Part shown: piece by piece, positions 53,980 through 62,990 of the stretch
Layout: each line of letters begins with the position of its first letter
How positions within the stretch are numbered: the stretch's first letter is position 1
Assembly (NCBI RefSeq): GCF_000143685.1
Contig: NC_014328.1
Coordinates: forward strand, 2,108,001-2,172,000
Direction of reading: 5' to 3'
Length of the DNA: 64,000 nt
DNA from: Clostridium ljungdahlii DSM 13528
GTDB taxonomy: Bacteria > Bacillota > Clostridia > Clostridiales > Clostridiaceae
The notes under the pieces: model-generated
What the model saw: the letters and a program-made list of their open reading frames with translations, nothing else
Told to the model about the DNA's origin: nothing
The model's database searches: none
Position numbers and translations under genes: made by a program

Positions 53980-54837
53980 ATGAGTTTAAGAGAATATTTA
54001 AAAGATAGGAGAAACTTAATTGCTTTTTTTACCATACTCATGGTATTTATAGGCGGAATGACTTTATTTGATAGTTCTATAAGAATGTTAAAATCTAATG
54101 CAGAGTATTTAATTACAGTTTCTTTTTTACTTTTCATAATATATCTTGCAATTGATTATAGTTTAATTAGATTTAATATGAATAAAATTAGAAATATACC
54201 TAAGGAAGGATTAGAGTGGATTCATAGTTTACCCTGCCCAAGGAATTATGAACAAAAGTTTTATCTTGATGTAATTAATAATCTGTATGAAAGTGCTAAT
54301 ATACAAATAGAAAGACTTGTTAATAATAACAATGAAAGTGTTGAATTTTTAACTACCTGGGTTCATGAAATAAAAACGCCTATTGCTGCATCTAAACTAA
54401 TTATTGAAAATAACTTAAGCAGTGAGAATGAAAAGGCATTGTATGGAATAGAGATGGAGATAGAAAATCTAGATGTAGAGGTTGATACTGATTATAAATG
54501 GCTTGAATTTATAATAAAACAAATTTTAGATAATGCCATAAAATATACTCCTAAAGATGGAATTATAAATATATATACAAAAGTACAAGAAAAGGAAAAA
54601 GTTTTATATATAAAAGATAATGGAATAGGTATAAAGAAAGAAGACATTGGAAGAGTATTTGAAAAAAGTTTTACAGGTTATAATGGAAGGGTAAAGCGGC
54701 ATTCAACTGGGATGGGACTTTACATAAGTCAAAAACTTGCAGGAAAGTTAGGGCATTATATAGCTATAGAATCTGAATATGAAAGAGGCGCTGAAGTTTC
54801 AATCCATTTTCCCAAATTAAATAAATATATTTCGTAA
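53980..54837 (+). CDS. Internally deleted BceS-type sensor histidine kinase
   Basis: The 285-residue product begins like bacitracin-type kinases (two membrane helices near 14-30 and 42-60) and keeps the H box with His129 (WVHEIKTPIAASKL), N box ILDNAIKYTP, DNGIGI and STGMGLYI. About 45-55 residues that normally lie between the H box and the N box are absent: YGIEMEIENLDVEVDTDYKWLEFII jumps from helix 1 into the ATPase domain. No response regulator or ABC transporter adjoins it. It is probably a non-functional or altered relic of a Bce system. Confidence 0.75.
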   Translation: MSLREYLKDRRNLIAFFTILMVFIGGMTLFDSSIRMLKSNAEYLITVSFLLFIIYLAIDYSLIRFNMNKIRNIPKEGLEWIHSLPCPRNYEQKFYLDVINNLYESANIQIERLVNNNNESVEFLTTWVHEIKTPIAASKLIIENNLSSENEKALYGIEMEIENLDVEVDTDYKWLEFIIKQILDNAIKYTPKDGIINIYTKVQEKEKVLYIKDNGIGIKKEDIGRVFEKSFTGYNGRVKRHSTGMGLYISQKLAGKLGHYIAIESEYERGAEVSIHFPKLNKYIS

Positions 54838-54842
54838 AAAGA

Positions 54843-54873
54843 AAATTACAGGTTTTGTCTGTAATTTTTTTTA
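54843..54873 (+). terminator. Terminator of the truncated kinase gene
   Basis: AAATTACAG (54843-54851) pairs with CTGTAATTT (54859-54867), followed by a run of T. Confidence 0.85.
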
Positions 54874-55061
54874 TAGAAAAATGTAGTTATTTTACACTAA
54901 CGGATGTTAAGATAATTTTTCAGACTTTTGAATTGATTACCATTACTTACAAGGAAATTTGACATTAATCTTTATGGCACAGGTTGATATAATTTAATTT
55001 AATTGCTTTTTTTGATATAATACTTATATAAAATTTTTTAGATGATGAAGGTGATGTTCTA

Positions 55062-55949
55062 GTGCCAAAAAATATATTTTCTGGTTTAGAAGATTTAGGG
55101 TTTGATGATATAGATGAAATAGATTTGTACCATAGCAAAAAAGAAGAAATAGAAAAAGAGGAATTACTTCAATTAACGGATGAAGAAAAACAAAAAAAAT
55201 TATTATATGATTGTGAAATTACATGTCCGGTTTGTGATAATGATTTTAAAGCTAGAGCAGTTAAAACTTCAGCTGCAAGAATTTTAAAAAGAGATTCTGA
55301 TTCATTTATTATATTTGATGTTATAAATCCTTATTTTTATGATGTATGGGTTTGCGATAAATGTGGATATGCCGCAATGAAAAGGGACTTTAATAAAATT
55401 AGAGATTCTGAAATTGATCTAGTAAAAGAAAAAATCAGACCAAAGTGGCAGCCTAGATCTTACCCGGAGGTATATGATGTGAATGTAGCTATAGAAAGGT
55501 TTAAACTTTCTTTATTAAATTATTATGTGATAGATGCAAAAGCTAGTAAGAAGGCAATGAATTGCTTAAAACTAGCCTGGATGTATCGAATATTGAAGGA
55601 CTCTGAAAATGAAGCTGTATTTTTAAGACAGGCTTTAGAAGGGTTTAACTATGCTTATTTTAATGAAGCGTTTCCCTTATATAACATGGATAAGTTCACT
55701 TCTATGTACATTATAGGTGAATTGAATAGAAGATTGGGAAATAATGATGAAAGTTTAAAATGGTTTAGCCAGATAATAACAACACATGGAGTTCCTTCAA
55801 AGCTTAAGGATCGAAGTAGGGAGCAAAGAGATTTAATAAAAGAAGCTGAACAATTGGAAAAAGGTGTTGATGAATTAAATAACGATGAGATTATTTCAAA
55901 AGAAAATCAAAAACCTAAAAAAGGATTTTTTTCAAGATTTTTCAGTTAA
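55062..55949 (+). CDS. DUF2225 family protein with zinc-binding Cys
   Basis: The 295-residue soluble protein has two Cys pairs, CPVCDNDF near residue 55 and CDKCGY near residue 100, which should bind zinc, and FIIFDVINPYFYDVWVCDKCGYAA, the DUF2225 signature. The C-terminal half is helical and repeat-like, probably TPR-type (AWMYRILKDSENEAVFLRQALEG). Function is unknown; the family is widespread in clostridia. The start is GTG behind GAAGGTGAT. Confidence 0.85.
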   Translation: MPKNIFSGLEDLGFDDIDEIDLYHSKKEEIEKEELLQLTDEEKQKKLLYDCEITCPVCDNDFKARAVKTSAARILKRDSDSFIIFDVINPYFYDVWVCDKCGYAAMKRDFNKIRDSEIDLVKEKIRPKWQPRSYPEVYDVNVAIERFKLSLLNYYVIDAKASKKAMNCLKLAWMYRILKDSENEAVFLRQALEGFNYAYFNEAFPLYNMDKFTSMYIIGELNRRLGNNDESLKWFSQIITTHGVPSKLKDRSREQRDLIKEAEQLEKGVDELNNDEIISKENQKPKKGFFSRFFS

Positions 55950-55975
55950 ACGGATGGTAATAAACCATCCGTTTT
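55948..55975 (+). terminator. Terminator of the DUF2225 gene
   Basis: AAACGGATGG (55948-55957) pairs perfectly with CCATCCGTTT (55965-55974). Confidence 0.8.
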
Positions 55976-56013
55976 ACTCACAAATTTGTAAATTGGTCCA
56001 CCTATTAGATATA

Positions 56014-56193
56014 TAAACAGAGTTCTTGGTATCAGATGGAGTTTTGACTCCACCTGATGATTATTAACAGGATTCTTAGTGCTTCAGCACTTAGAAGGCG
56101 TTATCCTTTAGGAGAAATCGTTATCTAGGGACGTAGCTGCTCTTTACTCCCCTTGAAGAAGGGGGGATTAGAGCAGGTAGTCATCGGATAAAT
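56014..56193. repeat. Composite repeat M1-M2
   Basis: M1 starts AAACAGAGTTCTTGG and folds on TATCAGATGGAG/CTCCACCTGAT (to 56062). A short insert hairpin around TAGTGCTTCAGCACTTA follows. M2 then reads CGTTATCTAGGGACGTAGC with an inner GC-rich hairpin (CCCCTT/AAGGGG) and ends GTAGTCATCGGATAAAT. The remainder of the 353-base gap before the synthetase gene holds no gene; its promoter presumably lies in 56200-56290. Confidence 0.75.
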
Positions 56194-56302
56194 ATTAACA
56201 TAAAGTGAAAAATAACTAAAATACTTTTATGATTTCATAAACTGTAGTATTATGTGAATGAATTGAACTTAAAGTGAGTTTTTGAAAGGGGAAATATTTA
56301 TA

Positions 56303-56962
56303 ATGGAATCCAAAGAAATTATTGAACTACCTTTGGACGTATCAGTGGATATTGATGAGGGAATAGAAAAATTTCAATCTTTTATGATGAGTTATAGTTC
56401 TGCTATAAAAGAAGTTAGAACTAAACTTGAAATATTAGATAAAGAATTTAAAGTAAAGAGGAAAAGAAATCCCATAGAATATATTAAATCTAGAGTTAAG
56501 GAACCTAGAAGTATAATAGGAAAACTTAAGCGAAAGGGTTTAGAACTAACGCTTGAATCGGCAAAGAAAAATTTGAATGATATAGCAGGTATAAGGGTTA
56601 TTTGTTCATTTGTAAGCGATATATATGAAATCGCAGATATGCTCAAAAGACAGGATGATATAACTTTGATTAAAGAAAAAGATTATATTAAAAATCCAAA
56701 ACCAAATGGATATAGGAGTTTTCATATGGTTCTGGAAATTCCTATATTTTTTTCAAACCATGTAGAACCAGTGAGAATAGAAGTACAAATAAGGACTATT
56801 GCTATGGATTTTTGGGCAAGCTTGGAACATAAATTATATTATAAAACAGCAGGGAAGGCTCCAGTACATATAAAGAGCGATTTAAAGGAATGCGCAGATG
56901 TTATATCAAAAACAGATATTAAGATGCAGAATATACAACAGGAATTGGAGAGATTAAATTAA
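56303..56962 (+). CDS. relQ: Small alarmone synthetase, RelQ/YjbM type (GTP pyrophosphokinase)
   Basis: The 219-residue protein is a stand-alone RelA/SpoT synthetase domain: IAGIRVICSFVSDIYEIADML, IKNPKPNGYRSFHMVLEIP and RIEVQIRTIAMDFWASLEHKLYYK contain the ATP- and GTP-binding residues. It lacks the hydrolase and TGS/ACT domains of the long RelA. It should make (p)ppGpp in the cytosol under envelope or other stress. The ATG at 56303 follows AAAGGGGAA; the upstream TTG at 56282 precedes that site. Confidence 0.93.
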   Translation: MESKEIIELPLDVSVDIDEGIEKFQSFMMSYSSAIKEVRTKLEILDKEFKVKRKRNPIEYIKSRVKEPRSIIGKLKRKGLELTLESAKKNLNDIAGIRVICSFVSDIYEIADMLKRQDDITLIKEKDYIKNPKPNGYRSFHMVLEIPIFFSNHVEPVRIEVQIRTIAMDFWASLEHKLYYKTAGKAPVHIKSDLKECADVISKTDIKMQNIQQELERLN

Positions 56963-56973
56963 TTTTAAATAGA

Positions 56974-57016
56974 ATCTTGACATAAGGTGGGGCTTTAAAC
57001 TCCATCTTATGTTGAT
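56974..57016. repeat. Degenerate copy of repeat module M1
   Basis: TCTTGACATAAGGTGG pairs with CCATCTTATGTT across GGGCTTTAAACT. The centre resembles M1, while the terminal AACAGAG is lost. It lies just after the synthetase gene and may act as its terminator. Confidence 0.5.
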
Positions 57017-57187
57017 TAACACTATATTATTTAGTGCTTAAATGTGAATTTTATAAAGGTGAATTCCTACCCATTTTAAATATATTGTTGAAAAATTATT
57101 AAATTGTAGTACAATGTAAGTAACAATAGCTATTAATTAATATACAATTTAAGCAAAATTACTTTACTAGGAATGGGAGGAATTAAT

Positions 57188-59194
57188 TTGTACTTTAAGA
57201 GTATTAAGACAAAAATGGCTATATCCTTTGGAATATTGATTCTAATTATGTGCATAGGACTTGGTACAGTATCTTTTATAGAATCTTATGATACGTTAGC
57301 TTCAAATGCTACTGAATCCTTGCTTCAAATGGCTCAGCAATCTGCAAAATTTGTTCAAACTAAAATTGAAGGACAATTAGATGTAATGGAAGGGCTGGCA
57401 GGAAACTATTATATAAAAAGTGATGTATTATCTACAGATCAAAAATTAAATATTTTAAAAGATGAGGTACAAAGAAGTGGACATATAAGTATGGGTATAG
57501 GAGATGTTAATGGTAATGTTACATTTACAGATGGAGTAAAAGCAAATTTATACGATAGAGAGAATTATAAAGAAGCACTTCAAGGAAAAAGTTCAGTTTC
57601 AGATCCAATTTTAGGAAAAGCGGATAATAGGCTTGTTATGTCTTATGCTGTTCCTATTAAAGATGGTAGTAAAGTTAAGGGAGTTTTAATTGCCACACGT
57701 GATGGAAGTGAATTGAGTAAATTAACTAATAATATCAAGTATGGTAAAACTGGAACAACTTTTATGATAAGTAAAACTGGACATACAGTAGCAAATAAAG
57801 ATATATCCCTTGTACGTAAAATGGAAAATGTAATTGAAAAAAGTAAAAAGGATCCAAGTTTGCAGGAACTAATGAAATTTGAAACCTATATGATGGAGGG
57901 AAAGAGTGGCGCAGATGGGTATACTTACAGGGATGGAACAAAAAAATATATAGGATACGCACCTGTAAAAGGTACCAACTGGTCCTTGGGAATATCTGTA
58001 CCCAAATCTGAAGTTATGGAAAGCCTCACAAAAAATGAAATCTTTCAGGCAATTACAACTATTATTTTTGTATTAATAGGTGTATTAATAGCATTTTTCA
58101 TTACTTCACTTATATCAAAACCTATAAATGTAATTACAAAGCATTTAAAAATAGTGGCGTCTGGTGATTTTACAATGCCGATACCTGAAAAGTTGTTAAA
58201 AATGAAAGATGAATCAGGTGTGCTTGCGGTTGCAGTAAAGAATATGCAGGAAAGTCAGGGAAATATAATTAGGAATATAATAGAAGAATCTTCTAATGTA
58301 ACTGAAAATATGAAACAAATTAATGTGGAAATGGAGAATCTTAATAAAAGCATAGAGGAGATATCTGCAACTACAGAACAGCTGTCAGATACTACTGAGG
58401 AAACTGCAGCATCTACTGAGGAAATAAGTGCAATATCAAGGGAAATTGAAAAGGATGCAGAATCTATATCGAAAAAGGCACAATATGGTTCAGAAAATGT
58501 TTCAAATGCAAGCAGTGCATCACAGAAAATGAAACAAAAAGCAATGAAATCCAGGGAGAGTATAATGAGCATATACAAAAATACAAAAGAAAGTTTGGAA
58601 GATGCCATTAAGAAATCAGAAGATGTTTCTAAGATTAATGAATTGTCCTCAGCAATTCTTGATATTATGGAAGATACTAATCTATTAGCGCTAAATGCGT
58701 CTATTGAAGCTGCTAGAGCAGGAGAAGCAGGTAGGGGTTTTGCAGTTGTAGCAAATGAAATAAGAACTCTTTCTGATGATTCTAAAGATACTGTTAATAG
58801 AATACAGCAGGTTACAAAAACTATTTTAGAAGTGGTAGATAATTTATCATCTAGTGCTTATGAAATATTGGAATTTATAGATAAAAAGATTTTGCCTGAT
58901 TACAATGAAATTGTAGAATCTCATGAAGAAACCAGTAAGAATTTCTTAGACGTAAATAATATAGTAACAGAGTTTAGCACTACTTCTCATGAACTTCTTG
59001 TATCAGTTCAAAATGTATCAAAACTAATGCAAGAGATATCCGATAGTGGAAATGAACAGGCAAGTGGGGCTCAAAATATTGCAGGGGAAACCTCTTACAT
59101 AACTAAAATGGCAGGACACGTTGTAGAATTAACTGAAAAAGCAAAAGAAAAATCTGACTCATTAGTGGGCATAGTTTCAAGATTTAAAGTATAG
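57188..59194 (+). CDS. Methyl-accepting chemotaxis protein with dCache sensor
   Basis: The 668-residue receptor has a membrane helix near residues 8-30, an extracellular double-Cache domain (about 35-280, with [27 protein letters not shown] and [16 protein letters not shown]), a second helix near 290-312, HAMP, and a cytoplasmic coiled coil. The conserved hairpin tip reads [33 protein letters not shown]. It should bind a small organic ligand and signal to CheA. TTG at 57188 is the start behind GGGAGGA. An ADP-ribosylglycohydrolase gene follows after 10 bases. Confidence 0.93.
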   Translation: MYFKSIKTKMAISFGILILIMCIGLGTVSFIESYDTLASNATESLLQMAQQSAKFVQTKIEGQLDVMEGLAGNYYIKSDVLSTDQKLNILKDEVQRSGHISMGIGDVNGNVTFTDGVKANLYDRENYKEALQGKSSVSDPILGKADNRLVMSYAVPIKDGSKVKGVLIATRDGSELSKLTNNIKYGKTGTTFMISKTGHTVANKDISLVRKMENVIEKSKKDPSLQELMKFETYMMEGKSGADGYTYRDGTKKYIGYAPVKGTNWSLGISVPKSEVMESLTKNEIFQAITTIIFVLIGVLIAFFITSLISKPINVITKHLKIVASGDFTMPIPEKLLKMKDESGVLAVAVKNMQESQGNIIRNIIEESSNVTENMKQINVEMENLNKSIEEISATTEQLSDTTEETAASTEEISAISREIEKDAESISKKAQYGSENVSNASSASQKMKQKAMKSRESIMSIYKNTKESLEDAIKKSEDVSKINELSSAILDIMEDTNLLALNASIEAARAGEAGRGFAVVANEIRTLSDDSKDTVNRIQQVTKTILEVVDNLSSSAYEILEFIDKKILPDYNEIVESHEETSKNFLDVNNIVTEFSTTSHELLVSVQNVSKLMQEISDSGNEQASGAQNIAGETSYITKMAGHVVELTEKAKEKSDSLVGIVSRFKV

Positions 59195-59204
59195 AGGTGC
59201 TAAT

Positions 59205-60089
59205 ATGGAAAGATTAAATAAACTTTTGGGAGGATTATTTGGAGTAGCCTGTGGAGATGCATTAGGGGCAACTTTGGAATTTTTATCTCAAGAAGAAGCA
59301 CGCAAAACGTATGGGTATCTAAAAGACATTATAGGCAGAGGCCATTGGAAGTTGAAGCCTGGTCAGGTTACAGACGATACCATGATGACTTTATGTGTAG
59401 CAGGAGGAATACTTGAAAATCCTGAATGTCCTATTGAATCTATAGGTAATAGGTTTGTAAAATGGTACAATAGTGATCCTAAGGATATAGGGATGACTTG
59501 TGAGCTAGCTATAAAAAAGTACATTAAAACTAGCAATTGGAAAGAGGCCTCATTTTATGTACATCATATATCCAAAGGCAGGACGGCTGGAAATGGGACC
59601 ATTATGAGATGTATACCAGTTGCATTATATTACAGAGATTACAGCAAAATGATAGATATAAGCAGGCTGCAATCTAAAATGACACATTATGATGAAAAAG
59701 CAGCAGATGCCTGTGTATTATATAATACCGTTATTTATAAATATTTAAATGAAGAAACTAAGGAAGGCACTATTACAGAGGCAATTGGCAGCAGTGAAGA
59801 CTATAAATATGTAATGAATATGAAAAAAGAAGAACTTATACCTTCAGGATATGTAGTTGACACTTTAAGGTGTGCACTCTGGTGTTTTATGAACAATTCA
59901 AATTTAGAAGATACAATATGTGAGGCTGCAAATTTATGTGGAGATGCTGATACTGTGGCTGCAGTTGCAGGGGGAATTGCAGGTACCTATTATGGATATG
60001 ACAGTATTCCTGAAAGATGGAAAAATAAGATAGAGGTAAAGGATAAATTAATGAGTATTGGAGAAAAAATAAATAGCACCTATAATTAA
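59205..60089 (+). CDS. ADP-ribosylglycohydrolase family protein
   Basis: The 294-residue protein has the family's metal-binding motifs: GVACGDALGATLEF at the N terminus, TDDTMMTLCVA near residue 56 and GDADTVAAVAGGIAGTYYG near residue 245, so both magnesium sites look complete. Such DraG-like enzymes remove ADP-ribose from proteins or small molecules. GAGGTG precedes the ATG, and cotranscription with the chemoreceptor gene is likely. No ADP-ribosyltransferase gene or nitrogenase gene is in view, so the substrate is unknown. Confidence 0.9.
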   Translation: MERLNKLLGGLFGVACGDALGATLEFLSQEEARKTYGYLKDIIGRGHWKLKPGQVTDDTMMTLCVAGGILENPECPIESIGNRFVKWYNSDPKDIGMTCELAIKKYIKTSNWKEASFYVHHISKGRTAGNGTIMRCIPVALYYRDYSKMIDISRLQSKMTHYDEKAADACVLYNTVIYKYLNEETKEGTITEAIGSSEDYKYVMNMKKEELIPSGYVVDTLRCALWCFMNNSNLEDTICEAANLCGDADTVAAVAGGIAGTYYGYDSIPERWKNKIEVKDKLMSIGEKINSTYN

Positions 60090-60126
60090 TATATAAATAT
60101 TTTCTCCTCAATTGAAAATACTAGTT

Positions 60127-60320
60127 TATATAAACAGAGTTCTTGGTTTCAGGTGGAGTTTTTTCTCCATCTGAAACTTAGAAATCGTTATCCAGGGGCG
60201 TAGCAGCCGTTATCCCCCACTTTATAAGAAAAGCAGATATCCCAAATTTTTGATTTGGTGATAGTCGCTTTCACAGAGTGCGATGTGGGTATTATGGCTG
60301 GTAGCCATCGGATAAATAAT
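60127..60320. repeat. Composite repeat M1-M2 with M3 nested inside
   Basis: M1 (AAACAGAGTTCTTGG; TTCAGGTGGAG/CTCCATCTGAA) is followed by the M2 left arm CGTTATCCAGGGGCGTAGC. The M2 loop carries one full M3 (AAGCAGATATCCCAAA ... TGATTTGGTGATAGTCGC). The M2 right arm TGGTAGCCATCGGATAAAT closes near 60320. It fills the gap between the hydrolase and SDR genes. Confidence 0.75.
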
Positions 60321-60347
60321 AAATAGTAAATCGAAGGAGGAGTAAAT

Positions 60348-61214
60348 ATGAATTTTCCAACATCTTTTCCAAAGCAGCATCAGAATCATCATCCGGGATT
60401 TCAGTATGAAATGAATCCTATGCCTATATGTGATGATGCTGTGTATAATAGAAAAGGAGAACTTTTAAAAGGAAAAACTGCCATAATTACAGGTGGTGAC
60501 AGCGGTATAGGTAGAGCTGTTTCTATAGCTTATGCGAACCAAGGTGCAGATGTAGTAATTGTATACTTAAATGAACAAAAAGATGCTGAGGAAGCTAAAA
60601 GACTTGTGGAAACCAAGGGAACAAAGTGCACACTTATAGCAGGTGATATTAGTGATGTAAATTTTTGCAATAGCGTTGTAGAAAAAACCATAAGTGAATA
60701 TGGGAAAATAGATATACTAGTTAATAATGCTGCTGTCCAATATGAATGTACTGATATAAAGCAGTTATCAGATGAACAATTTGACAGAACTTTTAAAACC
60801 AATGCATATGGGACTTTCTATATGACAAGGGCAGCAATGAATTATTTAAAATCAGGAGCATGTATAATAAATACAGCTTCTATAGTGGCTTTTAAAGGAA
60901 GTGCCACACTTATAGATTATTCTATGACAAAAGGTGCAATAGTAGCTTTTACTAGATCATTATCTACTGCACTTGCAAAGGGGAAGACTGGAATAAGGGT
61001 AAATGCAGTTGCACCAGGGCCAATCTGGACACCACTTATACCATCTTGTTTTGATGAAACAAAGACTTCCCAGTTTGGTGAGGATATGCCAATGGCAAGA
61101 GCCGGTCAGCCTGTGGAATGTGCAGGAGCTTATGTATTTTTGGCTTCTGAAAATGCATCTTATATTACAGGTCAGACTATCCATGTAAATGGAGGAGAAA
61201 TAGTGAACGGTTGA
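60348..61214 (+). CDS. SDR-family oxidoreductase (YhdF/glucose dehydrogenase-like)
   Basis: The 288-residue enzyme has an N-terminal extension of about 40 residues rich in Pro and His ([19 protein letters not shown]), as in the general-stress SDRs YhdF/YdaD of Bacillus. It then has the Rossmann motif [14 protein letters not shown], and catalytic Ser and Tyr-Lys in [11 protein letters not shown] and DYSMTKGA. It ends in the usual [11 protein letters not shown]. The cofactor is NAD(P); the substrate is probably a sugar or aldehyde. GAAGGAGGAG precedes the ATG. Confidence 0.92.
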   Translation: MNFPTSFPKQHQNHHPGFQYEMNPMPICDDAVYNRKGELLKGKTAIITGGDSGIGRAVSIAYANQGADVVIVYLNEQKDAEEAKRLVETKGTKCTLIAGDISDVNFCNSVVEKTISEYGKIDILVNNAAVQYECTDIKQLSDEQFDRTFKTNAYGTFYMTRAAMNYLKSGACIINTASIVAFKGSATLIDYSMTKGAIVAFTRSLSTALAKGKTGIRVNAVAPGPIWTPLIPSCFDETKTSQFGEDMPMARAGQPVECAGAYVFLASENASYITGQTIHVNGGEIVNG

Positions 61215-61339
61215 ATTAACCTGCTAAACTTTACCGATTCCCATCAAATATTGATTATTCCCACTAAACTTTGGCGAAATTGCTATTTGGGTAGGAATTC
61301 CACCAATCCAAAACTCAAACAAAAACCAGGTAAACCCCC
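61215..61339. other. Gene-free stretch, possibly the end of a lost mobile element
   Basis: The minus strand contains repeated GGGAAT words (GTGGGAATAATC and GATGGGAATCGG) beside AAAGTTTAG, a pattern like the terminal repeats of IS elements. No transposase remains. The call is weak. Confidence 0.25.
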
Positions 61340-61370
61340 AGAGCTGAGAACAAAATCTCAGCTCTATTTA
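61340..61370 (+). terminator. Terminator of the SDR gene region
   Basis: AGAGCTGAGA (61340-61349) pairs perfectly with TCTCAGCTCT (61356-61365), followed by ATTTAAA. Confidence 0.7.
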
Positions 61371-61404
61371 AATGAGAAGAATTAGATTTAAGAACCTTAG
61401 AAGA

Positions 61405-61612
61405 ACTTATTTAGGTGCGTAGCTACTATTATGAACAGCATAAGGACTCTAAATCGCTGAAGACTAAGAATTCTAATATCTTCCACTTTGATAGAAAAGC
61501 AGATATCCCAAATCTTTGATTTGGTGATAGTCGCTTTCGCTGTGTGCAAGCAGATATCCCAAATCTTTGATTTGGTGATAGTCACTTAGTAGTTAGCCAT
61601 CAGATAAATTGA
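61405..61612. repeat. Composite repeat: M2 containing two tandem M3 modules
   Basis: The M2 left arm is decayed (TTATTTAGGTGCGTAGCTAC) and the right arm reads TTAGCCATCAGATAAAT. Between them are two M3 copies about 54 bases apart, each with GCAGATATCCCAAATCTTTG and ATTTGGTGATAGTC. The second lacks the final GCTTTC. It lies between convergent SDR and nitroreductase genes. Confidence 0.75.
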
Positions 61613-62133
61613 GCAATTTCATCTATGCTTTTACGTACCTTACTGCGGAGAGTTGTATCTGCAGAATATCCTACACTTATGACAAGCCTAATTCTTTTAG
61701 AATTTGGTATGTGTAGTAAATCCTTAAGCTTCTTTTCATTAAACCAGCCCATTATGCAGGTAGACAGTCCTTGCTGCGTAGCTGCAAGGCATATATGGGC
61801 AGTTGCAATTCCTATATCTATGGGGGCATAATCCTGATCTTTAATTTTACCACCAATTCTAGCTTTAATATCTGTTTTTTCTTGAAGTACAATAATAAAT
61901 GAAGGACAATTATTTGTAAATTTATTCATTCCTAGATCTTGAAGACATTTAGAAATCTTAGGTGACAGGTCTTTATTATTTACGATAATAAATCTCCAGG
62001 GTTGACCATTGCAAGCTGAGGGTGCAATTCTAGCTGCTTCTATACAGGCAACTAACTTTTCTTTTTCTACTTCTTTTTCTTTATAGTTTCTGCAGCTTTC
62101 ACGTTGCTTGATTAAATCAAAATAATCAGTCAT
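61600..62133 (-). CDS. Nitroreductase family protein
   Basis: The 177-residue FMN protein has the family pattern IKQRESCRNYKEKEVEKEKLVACIEAARIAPSACNGQPWRFIIV at the N terminus, with the FMN-binding RxSxR and SxxNxQPW motifs in slightly altered form (Cys in place of Ser), and GLSTCIMGWF later. It is a short, probably dimeric oxidoreductase using NAD(P)H. AAAGGGATG precedes the ATG. Its 3' end overlaps the repeat at 61405-61612. Confidence 0.88.
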   Translation of the reverse strand: MTDYFDLIKQRESCRNYKEKEVEKEKLVACIEAARIAPSACNGQPWRFIIVNNKDLSPKISKCLQDLGMNKFTNNCPSFIIVLQEKTDIKARIGGKIKDQDYAPIDIGIATAHICLAATQQGLSTCIMGWFNEKKLKDLLHIPNSKRIRLVISVGYSADTTLRSKVRKSIDEIAQFI

Positions 62134-62334
62134 AAATACATCCCTTTCATAATTTGTTCATTTAAGTCCTTTATAATAATATAGTTTACGTTTGTCAAGA
62201 TATATTTACATTATAAAATAGCCTCCTATGATATTTTGATTTTATCATAGAAAGCTATATTTTACAGACTTTTTATTATAGTCTCCTTTATCTTAAACAT
62301 TGTTTACAGCTTTAGTAAATTTAAAATTATAGTA

Positions 62335-62892
62335 TCATTTAATTATATTAGCTATCTCTTTTATTACTTTTTCAAAATTATCATTAAAATTATTTTCTAT
62401 AATTATGTCAGCTTGATTTATAACCTCACTTGCTGACTTTCTCATTTGACTGTCTTTGGTATTTTTCATCATAACGAAAACACCTGGCTTAACAACTTTT
62501 CGTAAGCTATTTGATTCACATACTATAAGAGCATTTTCAGGTATTTGGCTAATAAACGTATTAAATCCTTCGGAAATATTATTTTTTAATGTTTTTAACC
62601 AGTAAACTTTTTCTGCTCCCGCAGCTAATAATAGGGAAGTATCTTTATTATTACCTGCATTTAATTCCTCTGTTATCTCAAAATTTCCTTTTAAATTTGA
62701 ACATACCCCACAGCCTTCTCCTCCGTGTATGCATTTTCCGTTTTTATCTTGAATAGTTGTTACTTTTAGTGCTATCACTGGTTTAGTTAATTTATATTTA
62801 TTTATTATTGAAATAGCAAGAGTAGTTTTTCCACTGTTTCTAGCAGTTGAACCGATTAAAATCATATTGGGTATAGTATACTTATTAGTCAC
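62335..62892 (-). CDS. MobB-like P-loop protein with Cys cluster
   Basis: The 185-residue protein starts with a P-loop (GSTARNSGKTT, residues 14-24) and has DTSLLLAAGAEKVYW, similar to MobB proteins that bind GTP in molybdenum cofactor synthesis. Unlike the usual form it holds Cys54, Cys61 and Cys64 in GKCIHGGEGCGVC, a possible metal or Fe-S site. The start is GTG at 62892 behind AGAGGTGAT. It is downstream of a Cys-rich small gene and the formate dehydrogenase ferredoxin on the same strand, which supports a role in making that enzyme's Mo/W cofactor. The assignment is by pattern, not certain. Confidence 0.65.
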   Translation of the reverse strand: MTNKYTIPNMILIGSTARNSGKTTLAISIINKYKLTKPVIALKVTTIQDKNGKCIHGGEGCGVCSNLKGNFEITEELNAGNNKDTSLLLAAGAEKVYWLKTLKNNISEGFNTFISQIPENALIVCESNSLRKVVKPGVFVMMKNTKDSQMRKSASEVINQADIIIENNFNDNFEKVIKEIANIIK

Positions 62893-62932
62893 TATTTTTG
62901 ATCACCTCTTTATCAATTAATATTTTAGGCAT

Positions 62933-62990
62933 TTTAAAAGAAGTAACTAGTCAGTATGCTAGCTTATTTTCTTTCAAATACTTTAAAAGC
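62933..62990. repeat. Hairpin repeat R3, copy 2
   Basis: AGGCATTTTAAAAGAAGTAA and TTTCAAATACTTTAAAAG enclose TAGTCAGTATGCTAGC. The centre CAGTATGCTAG matches the copy at 22615-22670. The right side overlaps the last codons and stop of the small Cys-rich gene. Confidence 0.6.

Noticed and set aside
46855..61612. CRISPR array made from the repeated M3 units
   Set aside because: Copies are few, palindromic and widely spaced, without regular spacers or cas genes.
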